Shown in pieces: positions 47,067 to 58,798 of a stretch of 64,000 nt of DNA (position 1 is its first letter; each line of letters starts with the position of its first letter). The notes under the pieces are model-generated. The model ran no database searches, was not told where the DNA came from, and saw only the letters and a program-made list of their open reading frames with translations. This DNA is from Leptospira koniambonensis (lineage in GTDB: Bacteria > Spirochaetota > Leptospiria > Leptospirales > Leptospiraceae). The stretch lies in NCBI RefSeq assembly GCF_004769555.1, contig NZ_RQFY01000007.1, forward strand, positions 124,001-188,000, given 5' to 3'. Both the position numbers and the translations under genes were made by a program.

Positions 47067-48884
47067 TTGGATTTGGGCTGGAATAAGCCCTCCCGATTTG
47101 AAAATCTCTCAAAAAAAGAAGTATTCCCGGACCAAATGAGTTTCAAACAGCTCTCCTTAGCTCTTATTTCAGACATTACCGCCAGGATCAATTCCACCGA
47201 TGATCTGGAAGAACTTTTGGGAATTATCATAGAGACCACAAAAGATGTACTCAATACAGAAGGATGTTCCCTTCTACTCTATGATCCGGACGAAGATTGT
47301 CTAGTATTCCAAGTTGCAAAAGGTGATAAGGGAGAATCCCTCACTGAATTAAAAGTCCCTAGAGGAAAAGGGATTGCTGGAATGGTGTTAGAAAGTCTAG
47401 AGCCAGTTATCGTAAACGACGCAGCAAACGATCCTCGCATTTATAGAAACATAGACGACGCAGTTGGATTCACCACAAAGAACCTGATCTGCGTTCCGAT
47501 GAAGGCACAAGGAGAGATCCAAGGAGTTCTGGAAGCAGTAAACTCTTTAGAAAGGCCTGAATTTACAAATAAAGATATTAAAATATTAGAATATCTTTCT
47601 GATCTTGCAGCAATTGCGATCAGGAACAGAAGGTTAATCCGCGATCTAAAAGACCGTGCAAGAGAATTGGATTGTCTTTATCAGATCAGCCAGGCGATCT
47701 CCAATATCAGCGAGTTGGATCAATTCTTAAATCTGACAGTAAACTCGATCTCAGATGTTTTGGGAGCGGAAAGAGTTTCTTTAATCTTCCAAAATCCTAG
47801 AACAAAAGCATTCGAACTTTCTAAATCTATCGGTTTCAGTTTGGAAGAAGAATCCCATCTTGTGGATGAATCCCGAGGGATCTTGAATGAAATTTTGTCC
47901 CAAGGAAAAGCAATCTTAGTACAGGGACAAACGGATATCAATCCCGACCTTCTTACACCAAATCGTTATAAGACTAGATCTTTCGTTTCTGTTCCGATTC
48001 GTCAGGATGGGACAATCATAGGCGTATTGAATGCTGCAGATAAGATGAGCGGAGATAGTTTTTCCTACCAGGATCTTTCTATCTTAAGCACGATCTCTAA
48101 CCAAATTGCAGAAGCTTATAATAGTCTTTTGGCAAAAAACCAAAAAGAGAAGTTAACCTCTATCCGAAGAGATATGCAAATTGCTTCTCAGATACAGTTA
48201 AACTCACTGCCTAATATTCCTAAGAAGATGCATCTTTTGGAGATTGAAACTTCTTATACAGCATCTAAAGAGATCGGTGGGGATTTTTATGATCTCATTT
48301 ATCATAATCCTGACGAAGTAAGTATCTTAATTGCAGACGTTTCCGGAAAAGGGATCTCAGCTGCATTGTTTATGGAATTTTCCAAAACGATTATTGCTGG
48401 TGAAGTGGCACGTAACTCTTCTACAAGCATCAGTCTTATGGGCGCAAATCGGATCATCCAGGAGAAGTCCGGCTATTTTATGTTCGTTACTGTGATGCTC
48501 ACTCGTATCAATATGCTTAAGAAAAGAATACGTTTCTCTAGCGCGGGTCATAATGAGCAGTTATTATATAAGGCAAAAGATAAGAAGGTACTACTTCTCT
48601 CCGGAAAAGGAATGCCTCTAGGTATCAAAGAATCAGAGGTGGAAGAACATGAAGTGGAATACCAACCTGGAGACCTTTTAGTTCTATACACTGACGGAGT
48701 GAGCGAGACTACAAACGAAGCTGGAGAAATGTATTCTTTGGAAAATCTCGCAAAACTCATAGAAAGAAACGGAGACATGCCCGTAGAAAATCTAAAAGAA
48801 TTGATCTTAGATACTACTGACGCATTCAGAGGAGAAGCGGATCCTCATGACGATTACACTTTAGTAATGGTCAGACTCAATTAG
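47067..48884 (+). CDS. Double-GAF PP2C (SpoIIE/RsbU-type) phosphatase
   Basis: The 605-residue protein has two GAF domains (about 30-180 and 205-360) and a SpoIIE/PP2C phosphatase (about 385-605) with [27 protein letters not shown] and HDDYTLV. Such proteins dephosphorylate anti-sigma factor antagonists in partner-switching systems. TTG at 47067 directly follows AGGAG, too close; ATG at 47136 is a possible alternative that drops 23 residues. It lies 30 bp downstream of argB. Confidence 0.9.
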   Translation: MDLGWNKPSRFENLSKKEVFPDQMSFKQLSLALISDITARINSTDDLEELLGIIIETTKDVLNTEGCSLLLYDPDEDCLVFQVAKGDKGESLTELKVPRGKGIAGMVLESLEPVIVNDAANDPRIYRNIDDAVGFTTKNLICVPMKAQGEIQGVLEAVNSLERPEFTNKDIKILEYLSDLAAIAIRNRRLIRDLKDRARELDCLYQISQAISNISELDQFLNLTVNSISDVLGAERVSLIFQNPRTKAFELSKSIGFSLEEESHLVDESRGILNEILSQGKAILVQGQTDINPDLLTPNRYKTRSFVSVPIRQDGTIIGVLNAADKMSGDSFSYQDLSILSTISNQIAEAYNSLLAKNQKEKLTSIRRDMQIASQIQLNSLPNIPKKMHLLEIETSYTASKEIGGDFYDLIYHNPDEVSILIADVSGKGISAALFMEFSKTIIAGEVARNSSTSISLMGANRIIQEKSGYFMFVTVMLTRINMLKKRIRFSSAGHNEQLLYKAKDKKVLLLSGKGMPLGIKESEVEEHEVEYQPGDLLVLYTDGVSETTNEAGEMYSLENLAKLIERNGDMPVENLKELILDTTDAFRGEADPHDDYTLVMVRLN

Positions 48885-48966
48885 GATTTTATAATTCAAT
48901 CCTGAAACCGAGACCCCGATATCTATTTGATCTCGTAATATCTCCGACGATAACCCTACTCTTGTA

Positions 48967-50262
48967 TTATTCTGCCACCATATGAGCAGGTTGCCCTGTA
49001 GAAGCTAATAAGGTTCTCCATAAAGTACTCTTAGTTGGCTGAAGCACTTTTCTTTCTTGGATAGCAATATCAATCGGAAGATGAGTAAACACATTATTCC
49101 ACATACCAATCACTATATCAGTTTTACCGGCCATAGCAGCGTGCACTGCATTCTGAGCTAAAAACCCACAGAAGATAGAATCCTCAGGATTCGCAGGAAT
49201 AGATCGGATAATATAACTTGGATCTATATATTTTACATTCACTTCTATCTTCTCCGCTTTGAAGAAGTCCTGGATTGAATTTTTGAGATAAACGCCTATA
49301 TCTCCTAATTTTAAATTTCCGGATGCATCTCTTTCTTCTGTTTTTCCAAAAAACTTTTGTCCGGCTCCTTCTGCCACGATGATAACTGCATGTTCTCTAG
49401 TTAAGATCCTATTTTTCAAAACATCTAGGAAGGAACCTTTTCCTTTCATATCAAAATCTACTTCAGGGATCAGACAATAATTTACGTTTTGAGAAGCGAG
49501 GGCTGCGTTCACAGCAATAAAGCCGGAATGTCTTCCCATTAACTTAACTACACCAATCCCATTCGGTGCTCCTTTTGCTTCCACATGAGCACATTCTACT
49601 GCTTCCATTGCTTTGGAGAAGGCGGTGGAAAACCCGAAAGTTTTTTGCACATAATTGATATCGTTATCTATCGTTTTAGGAACTCCAATGACAGAGATCT
49701 CTTCTCCTCTTCTGTCTATCTCTCTTACGATTTCCTTTGCTCCTCTTAAAGTGCCGTCGCCTCCGATGCAGAATAACATCTTAACTCCATACAAAGAGAG
49801 CCTATCCACCATGTCGGAAGCATTTTGGTTTCCTCTGGAAGAAGCGAGAATTGTTCCTCCGTCCCTTCCGATATGAGCCACATTTTCCGGATTCAGCTCC
49901 ATGGGCTTATGGTCAAATTTTTTGACAAGACCTTGGTAGCCGTAAGGAAATCCAAGGATACGTTTGACCCCGTATCTATAATTTAATTCCATTACGATGC
50001 CTCGGATCACGTCATTGATCCCTGGACAAAGCCCCCCGCAGGTCACGATCCCAGCAGTCACTTCTTTTGGGTCGAAATAGATCTTCTTTCTGGGACCCGC
50101 TTGTTCGAAAAATTCGGCACCTTCTCCTATATATTCCTTCCAGCTTTCTTCTGTTTCGAATACTGTCTTAAAAACTACCTTAGATTCATCTCCAGTGTAA
50201 TATTCATAAGCGGCCGGACTTTCAATTTTGCAGGGTCCGAAATTTCTGATCTTTGTGTTCAT
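48967..50262 (-). CDS. 6-phosphofructokinase
   Basis: The 431-residue protein has GGLCPGIND (substrate/cofactor loop), GGDGTLRG (the G at the position after GGD suggests ATP, as GGDD indicates pyrophosphate), PKTIDNDI for fructose-6-phosphate/metal and MGRHSGF. An extra N-terminal ~75 residues precede the PFK core, as in long plant/spirochaete-type enzymes. It commits hexose phosphate to glycolysis. Convergent with the phosphatase gene. The preceding open frame on the other strand overlaps its 5' end. Confidence 0.92.
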   Translation of the reverse strand: MNTKIRNFGPCKIESPAAYEYYTGDESKVVFKTVFETEESWKEYIGEGAEFFEQAGPRKKIYFDPKEVTAGIVTCGGLCPGINDVIRGIVMELNYRYGVKRILGFPYGYQGLVKKFDHKPMELNPENVAHIGRDGGTILASSRGNQNASDMVDRLSLYGVKMLFCIGGDGTLRGAKEIVREIDRRGEEISVIGVPKTIDNDINYVQKTFGFSTAFSKAMEAVECAHVEAKGAPNGIGVVKLMGRHSGFIAVNAALASQNVNYCLIPEVDFDMKGKGSFLDVLKNRILTREHAVIIVAEGAGQKFFGKTEERDASGNLKLGDIGVYLKNSIQDFFKAEKIEVNVKYIDPSYIIRSIPANPEDSIFCGFLAQNAVHAAMAGKTDIVIGMWNNVFTHLPIDIAIQERKVLQPTKSTLWRTLLASTGQPAHMVAE

Positions 50263-50367
50263 TTATACCGATTCCAAGTGAATTATAGAAGGTCTTATTT
50301 TTTGGTAAATACGACGGAATTTTCATTGGCAAAGCAGAATATTCCGTCATATATCAATAAATATAGG

Positions 50368-51411
50368 ATGAGAACCGAGAAGATGACATATGATTCCAAA
50401 TCTCTTCCTAAACGTAAGCGCTCGTTTTTTAGAAAGACCTTTCCTTCCCTCTTGCAGGTGATTATTCCTTTTGTTGCGAGCCTATCCGTAATCTACGGAG
50501 AGAACCGTTCTACTTTTTTCTGGGATTCTTTCGACAACTTTTCTAAAAACAAGGCCCTATTTTCTCAAAAGGAAATATCTGAACAAACAGAAGAGAAGGA
50601 AGAACATAAGGTCCGATTTTTTTCTTCTCTTACATTCAAATATCCTTATGAAATGAAAGCGTTTCAGGAATATATCCCGACTGAATCTGCACTTTTCGAC
50701 TCTATTCCAGGACTACCTAACAGGTTCCCAAACCAACCAAAGATACATTTGCAGAAAAAAGAATTTTTTGCTCTTTATCCTGCTTTTGGAAGAGAAGAAG
50801 TTTTTATAATGAGTATGGCCCAGAGCAAAGAAAATAAATCTGAGGCTTATGTAGGAGCTAATACAGAAAGAAGAGCTTATGATTCTCTTACGGACATGAG
50901 AGCCACTTCTTCCGTTATGCCGGGTTTAGGATCTAACCTTTCCAGAGGTTTGGACAACCAAGCAGGAAATTTACTCTTCGGATATTTACTTGGAAGAGCT
51001 GGGATCCAAATGGACTTAGGCTGGAGAATGGCTGGGAATAACGTCGGTTTGGCGATCCCAGAGTCTGCAAAATCTTCGATCGGGATCAGCTACTCTTTGA
51101 TCCCAAATTCCAGCAGCTTGAATAAAATGGATTTCTTTTTGCAAGTTTCCGGGATCAAAAGATTTAACGATAAAAGTTTTTTACCAATCGATACGCCCCA
51201 AGCTTTCAAAGGATGGTTACAAGGTTACGAATATTACGTAAACCCTGGGTTTTCCATCTCTACAAAAAACTTAAGTTTCGAAGGTTTAGTACGTTTACCT
51301 CTTCACCAACAACCGTTTCCAACTACGGATGGTTTCTTAGCTCCTGAAATCCAAGGTATTCTTGGGGTGAAATATAAATTCTCTGAAAGCTCTCCTAATT
51401 TGCAAAAATGA
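50368..51411 (+). CDS. Predicted outer-membrane or exported protein
   Basis: About 347 residues from ATG 50368 (upstream codons overlap the phosphofructokinase gene and are unlikely to be used; ATG 50383 is also possible). A basic N-terminus precedes a hydrophobic stretch (LLQVIIPFVASLSVIYG) that may be a signal. The C-terminal ~200 residues alternate amphipathic strands with GW, GY and F ends (MDLGWRMAGNNVGLAI, FEGLVRLPL, ILGVKYKF), as in beta-barrels. It overlaps the next gene by 4 bp. Function unknown. Confidence 0.6.
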   Translation: MRTEKMTYDSKSLPKRKRSFFRKTFPSLLQVIIPFVASLSVIYGENRSTFFWDSFDNFSKNKALFSQKEISEQTEEKEEHKVRFFSSLTFKYPYEMKAFQEYIPTESALFDSIPGLPNRFPNQPKIHLQKKEFFALYPAFGREEVFIMSMAQSKENKSEAYVGANTERRAYDSLTDMRATSSVMPGLGSNLSRGLDNQAGNLLFGYLLGRAGIQMDLGWRMAGNNVGLAIPESAKSSIGISYSLIPNSSSLNKMDFFLQVSGIKRFNDKSFLPIDTPQAFKGWLQGYEYYVNPGFSISTKNLSFEGLVRLPLHQQPFPTTDGFLAPEIQGILGVKYKFSESSPNLQK

Positions 51412-52028
51412 AAATCAAGTTTCTGATCTTGCTTTGTGCTGCGAGTACGATACTCGGCGACGAAGTGGTTTATACAAAAACCGGAAAGAAGATAATCCTC
51501 AAAGAAAATTTCACCTGGCAGTATGCACCTGAACCAAATATAGATCCTTCTAAAAAATCGAACTCGGTTAGATCTATTCAAAAAGGAACCGACCAAACAA
51601 GCCTGATAAAAAGTAAATCGGGCGTGTACTCCGTTTTTTATAATCCAACCCTTTGGACAAGCGTGACTGAAAACCACGAGTTTGCGGAATTCCATTTTGT
51701 AAACCAAGCAAGAACAGGAAATGCGATGGTTATCTATGAAGGTTTAGAAATCCCTATGGAATCTTTTCCTGAATTAATTTTATTGAATGTGATTAAAACG
51801 GATCCGGATGCGAGGATCATCAATGTAGAAGATTGCTCAGTGAACGGAGTGGCGGGGAAGATCGTAACCTATACTGCTCAAATCAAAGGTCTTAGATTTA
51901 TTTTTTATTCCTTTTTAGCTAGCGGTAATTTCGGTTCCATTCAGTTCTCCACTTTTACCTTGGAAAGCCAGTTCGAAAAAGAGAAGGCGAACTTTGAGAA
52001 AGTGATTTCTGGGTTTGTTTTGAATTGA
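51408..52028 (+). CDS. Exported protein of unknown function
   Basis: The 206-residue protein has a short signal peptide (about 1-17, MKIKFLILLCAASTILG). A linker (about 45-65) is followed by a domain of about 130 residues with GVYSVFYNPTLW, NAMVIYEGL and ...FLASGNFGSIQFS, similar in style to PsbP/DUF1795-like single-domain envelope proteins that dimerise or bind lipids. The ATGA overlap with the preceding gene implies coupling. I cannot assign a function. Confidence 0.6.
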   Translation: MKIKFLILLCAASTILGDEVVYTKTGKKIILKENFTWQYAPEPNIDPSKKSNSVRSIQKGTDQTSLIKSKSGVYSVFYNPTLWTSVTENHEFAEFHFVNQARTGNAMVIYEGLEIPMESFPELILLNVIKTDPDARIINVEDCSVNGVAGKIVTYTAQIKGLRFIFYSFLASGNFGSIQFSTFTLESQFEKEKANFEKVISGFVLN

Positions 52029-52032
52029 GGTT

Positions 52033-52048
52033 TGTAGTAACTTCGACG
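52033..52048 (+). repeat. Dispersed palindrome copy, left flank of the 105-codon gene
   Basis: TGTAGTAACTTCGACG, inside the longer TTTGTAGTAACTTCGACGG. It lies 4 bp outside the 105-codon gene stop and in the same orientation as the copy at 52344. Confidence 0.75.
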
Positions 52049-52052
52049 GAAA

Positions 52053-52370
52053 TTACTGCAGAATTTGCATTCTCTGAAAGGAAAGCTGCAGATCTAACTT
52101 GTTGATTTGCTCTTTCTTTCTTCCAAATCTGAGAAAAGACGTCGTTTTACCAGATGTAGTATCTACGACTTCGATCCTAGTCTCCATTACCGGGCATGCG
52201 ACTTCCTCGCAGCTGATCTCACTCAGCTTCAAACGTAGATCTTCCCGTCCCAGCTTCTCTCTGATCTTAGATGCCAACCAAGGATGGAATGGAAACTCCG
52301 TTCCAGGCTCCGATTCATCCTGGTATTCAGAATGAACCGGATTTGTAGTAACTTCGACAAATCGTTTCAT
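52053..52370 (-). CDS. Small conserved-looking protein with a repeat-encoded N-terminus
   Basis: The 105-residue protein has PWLASKIREKLGRED followed by a LSEISCEEVACPVMETRIEV segment with two cysteines 6 residues apart, a pattern I associate with small uncharacterised bacterial proteins containing paired cysteines before an ET strand. Residues 4-9 (FVEVTT) are read from a dispersed palindrome copy, so either the start lies downstream or the repeat supplies the N-terminus. No better ATG exists. Flanking direct repeats suggest it could be a mobile or replaceable cassette. Confidence 0.55.
   Translation of the reverse strand: MKRFVEVTTNPVHSEYQDESEPGTEFPFHPWLASKIREKLGREDLRLKLSEISCEEVACPVMETRIEVVDTTSGKTTSFLRFGRKKEQINKLDLQLSFQRMQILQ
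52344..52359 (+). repeat. Dispersed palindrome copy, right flank of the 105-codon gene
   Basis: TGTAGTAACTTCGACA within ATTTGT...ACAAAT (52341-52362). It lies inside the first codons of the minus-strand gene. Confidence 0.8.
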
Positions 52371-52376
52371 TAAAGA

Positions 52377-55300
52377 TTAGACTCTTGAAACCGCCTCTTG
52401 GGGGTCATAAGCTAAATTCGGGGAAAGCCATTTTTCCACTTCGGAAACGGTCATTCCCTTCCTATTTGCATACTCTTGGATTTGGTCCTTATTGATCTTT
52501 GCCACTGCGAAATATTTAGCATCCGGATGAGCAAAGTATAAACCACTCACCGAACTCGCTGGCATCATCGCGAAATGTTCCGTAAGAGTAATGCCTGTAT
52601 TCTTCTCCACTTCTAATAGATCGAATAAGGTTCTCTTTTCAGTATGGTCCGGACTTGCTGGGTAACCCGCAGCAGGACGAATTCCTTGATAACGTTCACG
52701 GATCAATTCTTCGGTAGAAAGATTTTCGTCGGCCACATAACCCCAAATTTCTTTTCGGATCTTTAGGTGCATATATTCGGCAAAAGCCTCTGCAAAACGA
52801 TCGCCCAAAGCCTTTGCCATGATGGAATTATAGTCGTCTAGGTTAGAGTCGAAGATAGAAGCGAACGCCTCTACTCCATGACCAGCCGTGACCGCAAAGC
52901 CGCCAATATAATCTGCTACTCCACTTTCTTTTGGAGCAATATAGTCCGCTAAACAATAGTTAGGCTCGTCTTTCTCTTCTTTGCTGATCTGTTGGCGAAG
53001 AGTATGGAAAACGGTCTTAATATTTGTTCTCGTTTCATCCTCATAAACTTCAATATCGTCGCCTACACTATTTGCGGGGAAGACACCGATCACCCCTCGG
53101 GTTGTATATCTTTTATTAGAAATGATATCTTCTAATAATTTTTGAGCGTCTTTGAATAATTCTTTAGCTTGTTTACCATACGTTTCACTTTCGAGAATAG
53201 AAGGATAACGTCCTTTTAATTCCCAAGCTTGGAAGAATGGAGACCAATCTATATAAGGAACCAATTCTTCTAGAGAGATCTCATTATCAAAAACTCGAAC
53301 CCCCACAAAATTCGGTTTAGTTACCTTAGTCACATTCCAATCGGTAACGTATTTATTTTCTCTGGCATCAGAGATAGAAACAAGTTTACGATCACTTCTT
53401 GTATTGAAGTAAATTTCTCTTTGGATCTTCTGCTCTTCTTTGATCTGTTTTATATAATCAGGTTTTAAAGAAGGACTCAAAAGTTTTGCTACGACGTTCA
53501 CGACTCTGGAAGCATCAATTACGTGGACCACAGGTTGGTCATATTTTTCCGAAATTTTTACGGAGGTATGGGCTGAACTTGTAGTAGCCCCTCCAATCAA
53601 TAGAGGAATATCGAAGCCTGTCCTTTTCATTTCAGAAGCGACATGAACCATCTCATCTAGAGAAGGAGTAATGAGACCAGACAATCCAATGATATCTACT
53701 TTCTCTTTTCTCGCTTCTTCCAGAATTTTCTCACATGGGACCATCACTCCGAGGTCAATCACTTCGTAGTTATTACATGCAAGCACCACAGCAACGATGT
53801 TCTTACCGATATCGTGAACATCACCTTTCACTGTGGCGATCAGGAATTTTTGTTTTGTGGAGGCTTGAGCATCTTTGCTGTTATCTTCTTCCATGAAAGG
53901 AAGAAGATAAGATACTGATTTTTTCATCACCCTCGCGCTTTTGACAACTTGAGGAAGGAACATTTTTCCGGATCCAAACAGATCGCCCACTACTCTCATT
54001 CCATCCATTAAAGGACCTTCGATCACTTGAAGAGGTCGGTCATATTTAAGCCTCGCTTCTTCCGTGTCCTGGTCTATATACTCTACAATTCCTTTTACTA
54101 AAGAATATTCTAATCTTTGCTCTACTGTCCCTTCTCTCCAAGCTTCTTCTTTTTTCTCAGCCTTTTCACCCGACTTAACTGATTCAGCAAAATCGATTAA
54201 TCTTTCGGTAGCATCCGGTCTTTTATTCAGGAGAACGTCCTCTACTCTTTCTAAAAGATCTTTAGGAATTTCTTCATAAACTGCAAGCATACCTGCATTT
54301 ACGATCGCCATATCCATTCCGGCCTTGATTGCGTAGAATAAGAATGCAGAGTGCATTGCTTCTCTTACCGGATTATTTCCACGGAAAGAGAAGGAGATGT
54401 TACTTAAACCGCCGCTGATCTTTGCACCAGGGCAGACAACTTTGATCTCTTTGATCGCTTCTATGAAGTCGACCGCGTAGTTATTATGTTCATCTATTCC
54501 AGTTCCGACAGTGAGAATGTTTGGATCAAAGATGATATCAAACGGAGAGAAGTCCGCCTTTTCCACTAATAGATCATAAGCTCTTTTACAAATTCGGACC
54601 TTATCGTCTTTAGTGGCAGCCTGGCCTTGTTCATCAAAAGCCATTACGATGACGGAAGCACCGTACATCTTAACCGTTTTTGCCTGTTGTAGAAACTTCT
54701 CTTCTCCTTCCTTTAAGGAGATGGAGTTTACGATCGGTTTTCCTTGGATACATTTTAATCCAGTTTCCAAAACAGACCATTTGGAACTGTCCACCATGAA
54801 AGGAACCTTTGCGATATCAGGTTCGACTGCGATCAAGTTTAAGAATTCTTTCATGGAGGCTTCTCCATCTAAAAGAGCCTCGTCGAAATTTATATCTATT
54901 ACGTTTGCGCCTGCTTCAACCTGCTGTAATGCAACTGATACTGCTTCTTCAAAATTTCCTTCTAAGATCAGTTTTTTGAATTTAGGAGAACCGGTTACGT
55001 TAGTTCTTTCTCCTATTAAGACGAAACCGGTTGTTTCATCTATATTCAAAGGTTCTAATCCAGATAATCTGGTTTTTCCTTCTATCTCCGGTATGATCCT
55101 AGGCTTTTTGCCTTGGACTGCCTTAGCACCTTCTTTAATATGAGCAGGAGTAGTTCCGCAACATCCTCCTGCAATATTCAACCAACCTTCGTTGGAAAAA
55201 TCGTTTAAGAAGTTCCCGAATTCTTCTGGAGTTTGGTCGTATCCCCCAAATGCGTTTGGTAAACCTGCATTCGGATAACAACTAATGTAACAACCTGAGA

Positions 55301-56114
55301 TCCTGGACAATTCTTCTATATAAGGTCTCATCTCGCCTGCACCCAAGGCACAGTTAATTCCTACGGAAAGAGGATTTGCATGATAGATGGAATTATAGAA
55401 TGCCTCGATTGTCTGTCCTGACAAAGTTCTTCCGGAAGCGTCAGTGATTGTAACAGAAAGTGATACAGGGATTCGTACATTCAAATCTTTGAATACGTTT
55501 TCAATAGCAACTATGATGGCCTTCAAATTCAAAGTATCGATATTCGTTTCGGAAAGAAGAATATCGACTCCTTCTTCCACCAGCGCTCTTACTTGCTCGT
55601 AAAATGTTTCTACCAGCTCGTCAAAGGTTACTGCGCGGAATGCAGGGTTATTCACATCCGGAGAAAGAGAAGCTGTTCTGGTTGTAGGTCCAATCGATCC
55701 CGCAAGGAATAATGGTTGGTCAGGATGAGTTTTAGCAAACCTCTCCATTGCAGCACGAGCCACCTTGACTGCCTTTCTATTCAGCTCGTCTACATATGCT
55801 TCTGCATTATAATCTGCTTGGGAAATCCTATTAGAGCTGAAAGTATTCGTTTCTAAGATATTCGCCCCTGCTTCTAAAAACTTATAATGTATTTCTTCGA
55901 TCACTTCAGGTTTAGTGATCACAAGTAGATCGTTATTTCCCTTTAGTGCAGAAGGATGATCCTTGAGTCTTTCATCTCGGAAGTCTTCTTCTCCCAGACC
56001 ATATCTCTGGATCATGGTCCCCATTGCTCCATCAAGAACAAGTATCCGCTCTTCTAATAATTTTAGGAGTTCTTGCGCTTTGGGGTTTGTATATGTGGGA
56101 AATTTATGTTTCAT
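52377..56114 (-). CDS. metH: Cobalamin-dependent methionine synthase, full length
   Basis: The 1245-residue protein has all MetH modules: homocysteine/zinc domain (about 1-330, with the [11 protein letters not shown] zinc cysteines), methyltetrahydrofolate domain (350-610), B12 cap and Rossmann domain (650-885) with DVHDIGKN (histidine ligand region about residue 767), and the C-terminal AdoMet-binding reactivation domain (about 915-1235). It converts homocysteine to methionine. The ATG overlaps the ferredoxin TGA, and the same operon holds ahcY and the ArsR-methyltransferase regulator. No cobalamin riboswitch is seen. Confidence 0.97.
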   Translation of the reverse strand: MKHKFPTYTNPKAQELLKLLEERILVLDGAMGTMIQRYGLGEEDFRDERLKDHPSALKGNNDLLVITKPEVIEEIHYKFLEAGANILETNTFSSNRISQADYNAEAYVDELNRKAVKVARAAMERFAKTHPDQPLFLAGSIGPTTRTASLSPDVNNPAFRAVTFDELVETFYEQVRALVEEGVDILLSETNIDTLNLKAIIVAIENVFKDLNVRIPVSLSVTITDASGRTLSGQTIEAFYNSIYHANPLSVGINCALGAGEMRPYIEELSRISGCYISCYPNAGLPNAFGGYDQTPEEFGNFLNDFSNEGWLNIAGGCCGTTPAHIKEGAKAVQGKKPRIIPEIEGKTRLSGLEPLNIDETTGFVLIGERTNVTGSPKFKKLILEGNFEEAVSVALQQVEAGANVIDINFDEALLDGEASMKEFLNLIAVEPDIAKVPFMVDSSKWSVLETGLKCIQGKPIVNSISLKEGEEKFLQQAKTVKMYGASVIVMAFDEQGQAATKDDKVRICKRAYDLLVEKADFSPFDIIFDPNILTVGTGIDEHNNYAVDFIEAIKEIKVVCPGAKISGGLSNISFSFRGNNPVREAMHSAFLFYAIKAGMDMAIVNAGMLAVYEEIPKDLLERVEDVLLNKRPDATERLIDFAESVKSGEKAEKKEEAWREGTVEQRLEYSLVKGIVEYIDQDTEEARLKYDRPLQVIEGPLMDGMRVVGDLFGSGKMFLPQVVKSARVMKKSVSYLLPFMEEDNSKDAQASTKQKFLIATVKGDVHDIGKNIVAVVLACNNYEVIDLGVMVPCEKILEEARKEKVDIIGLSGLITPSLDEMVHVASEMKRTGFDIPLLIGGATTSSAHTSVKISEKYDQPVVHVIDASRVVNVVAKLLSPSLKPDYIKQIKEEQKIQREIYFNTRSDRKLVSISDARENKYVTDWNVTKVTKPNFVGVRVFDNEISLEELVPYIDWSPFFQAWELKGRYPSILESETYGKQAKELFKDAQKLLEDIISNKRYTTRGVIGVFPANSVGDDIEVYEDETRTNIKTVFHTLRQQISKEEKDEPNYCLADYIAPKESGVADYIGGFAVTAGHGVEAFASIFDSNLDDYNSIMAKALGDRFAEAFAEYMHLKIRKEIWGYVADENLSTEELIRERYQGIRPAAGYPASPDHTEKRTLFDLLEVEKNTGITLTEHFAMMPASSVSGLYFAHPDAKYFAVAKINKDQIQEYANRKGMTVSEVEKWLSPNLAYDPQEAVSRV

Positions 56115-56410
56115 AATTCTTTAATATTGCAGTGTTTATCTAAAAGAGGTTTTTTAAGATCGTTGATCATCTGTAACGTTTTAGATTCTTTTGCATTCAA
56201 AACGATCCAGTTTTTCCATATTACCGGCACCTCATCTTCCGGGAAAATGGCATTCACCGGACATTCTCTCAAACAATCATTACAATTGATGCAAATGTCC
56301 GGATCTATGACTAAGTAATCCTTCCCTTCTCGGAAAGCTTCTACAGGACAAGCAGCAGCACAGTAAGTAATTTTACACCCAACGCAGGGTTCAGTTACTA
56401 CGTATGCCAC
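56111..56410 (-). CDS. 7Fe-type (FdxA-like) ferredoxin
   Basis: The 99-residue protein starts with GTG after AGGAG. The pattern is C-x2-C-x4-C-x3-CP near the N-terminus ([14 protein letters not shown]) then C-x2-C-x2-C-x3-CP ([12 protein letters not shown]), which matches 7Fe ferredoxins with one [3Fe-4S] and one [4Fe-4S] cluster; a free cysteine common in FdxA (PVDCF) is alanine here. A low-potential electron donor is expected. The 4-bp overlap with metH suggests it helps reactivate oxidised cobalamin. Confidence 0.88.
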   Translation of the reverse strand: MAYVVTEPCVGCKITYCAAACPVEAFREGKDYLVIDPDICINCNDCLRECPVNAIFPEDEVPVIWKNWIVLNAKESKTLQMINDLKKPLLDKHCNIKEL

Positions 56411-56427
56411 AACCTCTCCTTTATCAA

Positions 56428-57741
56428 TTAATAGCGGTAGTGTTCCGGTTTATACGGACCTTCTACCGGTACTCCGATATACTCAGCTTGCTTAGCGTTT
56501 AACGTGGTTAGGCGAACTCCTAATTGCTCCAAATGTAACGCTGCAACTTTCTCATCTAATTGTTTAGGTAATCTATAGACGCCGATCTCGTATTTATTGT
56601 TCCAAAGTTCGATCTGAGCCAATACTTGGTTCGTGAAAGAACAGGACATTACGAAAGATGGGTGGCCAGTTGCACAACCAAGGTTAACTAAACGACCTTC
56701 TGCAAGAACGATGATGGATCTACCATTCTCGAAAGTGTATTTGTCTACCTGAGGTTTGATTTCCTTCTTCACTACACCTTTCTCTGCATTCAATCTGGAC
56801 ATTTGGATCTCAGTGTCGAAGTGTCCGATATTACAAAGAATCGCGCCGTCTTTCATTGCTTTCATGTGTTCAAGGGAAATAATGTCGTCGTTTCCGGTCG
56901 CAGTTACTACAAGATCCACGAATTCGATCGCATCTTCTACCCTTAGAACTTGGTATCCTTCCATTACTGCCTGAAGAGCGCAAATAGGATCGATCTCAGT
57001 AACGATCACTCTAGCTCCAAAATTGCGTAAAGAAGCAGCAGAACCCTTTCCAACGTCTCCGTATCCGCAAACAAGAGCTACTTTTCCAGCAAGCATAACG
57101 TCAGTTGCACGTTTGATACCGTCTGCTAAAGATTCTCTACAACCGTATAAGTTGTCGAACTTGGACTTGGTAACGGAATCGTTCACATTGATTGCAGGAA
57201 GTTTCAATTCACCTTTTTTGAGGAGTTTTTCAAGGCCTTTTACTCCTGTAGTAGTTTCTTCAGAAACTCCTTTGATCTCAGCAAGGAGTTGAGGATATTT
57301 CTCGTGAACATACATGGTCAGGTCACCACCATCATCCAGGATCATGTTCGGACCTTTTCCGCCGTCGAAAAAGATAGTCTGCTCTACACACCACCAGTAT
57401 TCTTCTTCGGTTTCGCCTTTCCAAGCAAACACAGGAACTCCAGTTTTTGCGATAGCAGCTGCTGCATGGTCTTGGGTAGAGAAGATATTACAAGAAGACC
57501 AGCGAACTTCTGCGCCAAGCTCTGTTAGAGTCTCGATCAGAACTGCAGTTTGGATAGTCATGTGAAGGGAACCCGCGATACGCGCACCTTTCAGAGGTTG
57601 TTTCCCCTTATATTCTTTACGTAAGGACATTAGACCTGGCATTTCTTTTTCAGCCAGAATGATTTCTTCGCGACCCCAGTCCGCGAGAGAAATGTCTTTA
57701 ACCTTATATTTTAAACCTTTTTCTTGTATTGTAGCGGACAT
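56428..57741 (-). CDS. ahcY: Adenosylhomocysteinase (SAH hydrolase)
   Basis: The 437-residue protein has conserved segments for the catalytic centre ([36 protein letters not shown]) and NAD binding ([14 protein letters not shown]), ending in PYKPEHYRY like the family. It hydrolyses S-adenosylhomocysteine to adenosine and homocysteine, the substrate of the MetH downstream. AGGAGG precedes the ATG. Its start overlaps the regulator stop (TAATG), and it is 17 bp before the ferredoxin gene. Confidence 0.97.
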   Translation of the reverse strand: MSATIQEKGLKYKVKDISLADWGREEIILAEKEMPGLMSLRKEYKGKQPLKGARIAGSLHMTIQTAVLIETLTELGAEVRWSSCNIFSTQDHAAAAIAKTGVPVFAWKGETEEEYWWCVEQTIFFDGGKGPNMILDDGGDLTMYVHEKYPQLLAEIKGVSEETTTGVKGLEKLLKKGELKLPAINVNDSVTKSKFDNLYGCRESLADGIKRATDVMLAGKVALVCGYGDVGKGSAASLRNFGARVIVTEIDPICALQAVMEGYQVLRVEDAIEFVDLVVTATGNDDIISLEHMKAMKDGAILCNIGHFDTEIQMSRLNAEKGVVKKEIKPQVDKYTFENGRSIIVLAEGRLVNLGCATGHPSFVMSCSFTNQVLAQIELWNNKYEIGVYRLPKQLDEKVAALHLEQLGVRLTTLNAKQAEYIGVPVEGPYKPEHYRY

Positions 57742-58781
57742 TAAAGTCCTCCTCTTTTCTTAGCTTTAATTATTAATACTTTGAAGTATTTCTGAGATTC
57801 CACTTCTTCGATAGATTCAAGACTGAAACCTGTGTGGTTCAGCCAATCTGTGAGAAGTTCCGACTCGAATCCGAGCCATAAGTCGGCGAAATTATCGCGC
57901 ATGATTTCTTGATTGTGTTTCTTAAGATCGACAATAATGAAAGTGCCGTCATCCTTCAGAACTTTATGAATTTCTTTCATAGCCTGAGGTGGATTTGAGA
58001 GGTGGTGTAAGACCATCGAAGCTACGACAGAATCTGCGGACTGGATCAAATTCTCGGGCAGAGTTTCAATCTCTGATGTAAACAATTGAACTTGGGAATT
58101 ATTTAAGAAGGAACTTCTCGCCTCTTTAATCATCTTTTCAGAAGAATCTATCCCGATAACTTCCTGACTCTTCATCAATAAGTAAGGAATTAAACCGCCA
58201 GGGCCGCATCCAAGGTCTAAGATCCGACTAGAGTGTTCAGGTAGTAAATCCAGGATCTTATTCCTGTACAACACAGGATCCAAAACATCACTTTGGATGC
58301 TCTCCCAATTCTGAGCAACATCATCGAAGTATTTTGATCTTTTTAGATCTCTTTGTTTGAGAATGTCTTTAGTCTTAACTAAGTCTTGGTCCGAATAAGG
58401 AAGGCTTTTTTCATAATCCAAAAGAAGGGTATGAAATCTCATAGAAAAATCTTGTGAATCGTCATTCGAAACCTTAGGACTATAATATACCCAAGAACCT
58501 TCACGTAGGGATGTTAGAAACCCGGCATCTGCAAGAATCTTTAAATGCCGAGAGATTCTGGATTGGCCCATATCCAGAACTTCTGTTATTTCCTGAACAT
58601 TAAGCGGGGCAATAGAAAGTATCCGCAGAACCCGAATACGGGTTTCATCAGATAATGCCTTGATCGCGAGCAGAATATCGCGGTCCTGAAAGGTCTCTTT
58701 TGCTGCAGAAGGCGTAGCAAGGGTTGAATCTGAGTAAGTTTCGACAAACTCTCCTTCTAAAGACGTATCCTTTAACGACAT
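57741..58781 (-). CDS. ArsR-type regulator fused to an SAM-dependent methyltransferase domain
   Basis: About 346 residues from ATG 58781, which has GAAGG eight bases upstream; an in-frame TTG start lies at 58808. An ArsR winged-helix domain (about 35-110; HTH recognition segment [16 protein letters not shown]) is followed by a class I methyltransferase fold (about 155-320) with [29 protein letters not shown] and [11 protein letters not shown]. No metal-binding cysteine pair of ArsR sensors is visible, so it may sense SAM or SAH, as in the SahR group. It heads the ahcY-ferredoxin-metH operon and has a palindrome in its promoter. Confidence 0.85.
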   Translation of the reverse strand: MSLKDTSLEGEFVETYSDSTLATPSAAKETFQDRDILLAIKALSDETRIRVLRILSIAPLNVQEITEVLDMGQSRISRHLKILADAGFLTSLREGSWVYYSPKVSNDDSQDFSMRFHTLLLDYEKSLPYSDQDLVKTKDILKQRDLKRSKYFDDVAQNWESIQSDVLDPVLYRNKILDLLPEHSSRILDLGCGPGGLIPYLLMKSQEVIGIDSSEKMIKEARSSFLNNSQVQLFTSEIETLPENLIQSADSVVASMVLHHLSNPPQAMKEIHKVLKDDGTFIIVDLKKHNQEIMRDNFADLWLGFESELLTDWLNHTGFSLESIEEVESQKYFKVLIIKAKKRGGL

Positions 58782-58798
58782 TTTCAAGACCTTCATAC

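Noticed and set aside
50101..50367. N-terminal extension of the exported protein after phosphofructokinase
   Set aside because: This part is antisense to the 5' end of the phosphofructokinase gene, and the family-like start follows it.
58730..58760. Ninth copy of the dispersed palindrome in the ArsR-methyltransferase gene (AGTAAGTTTCGACAAA)
   Set aside because: It needs an inserted base in the centre and loses one arm; the match could be chance from coding FVETYS.
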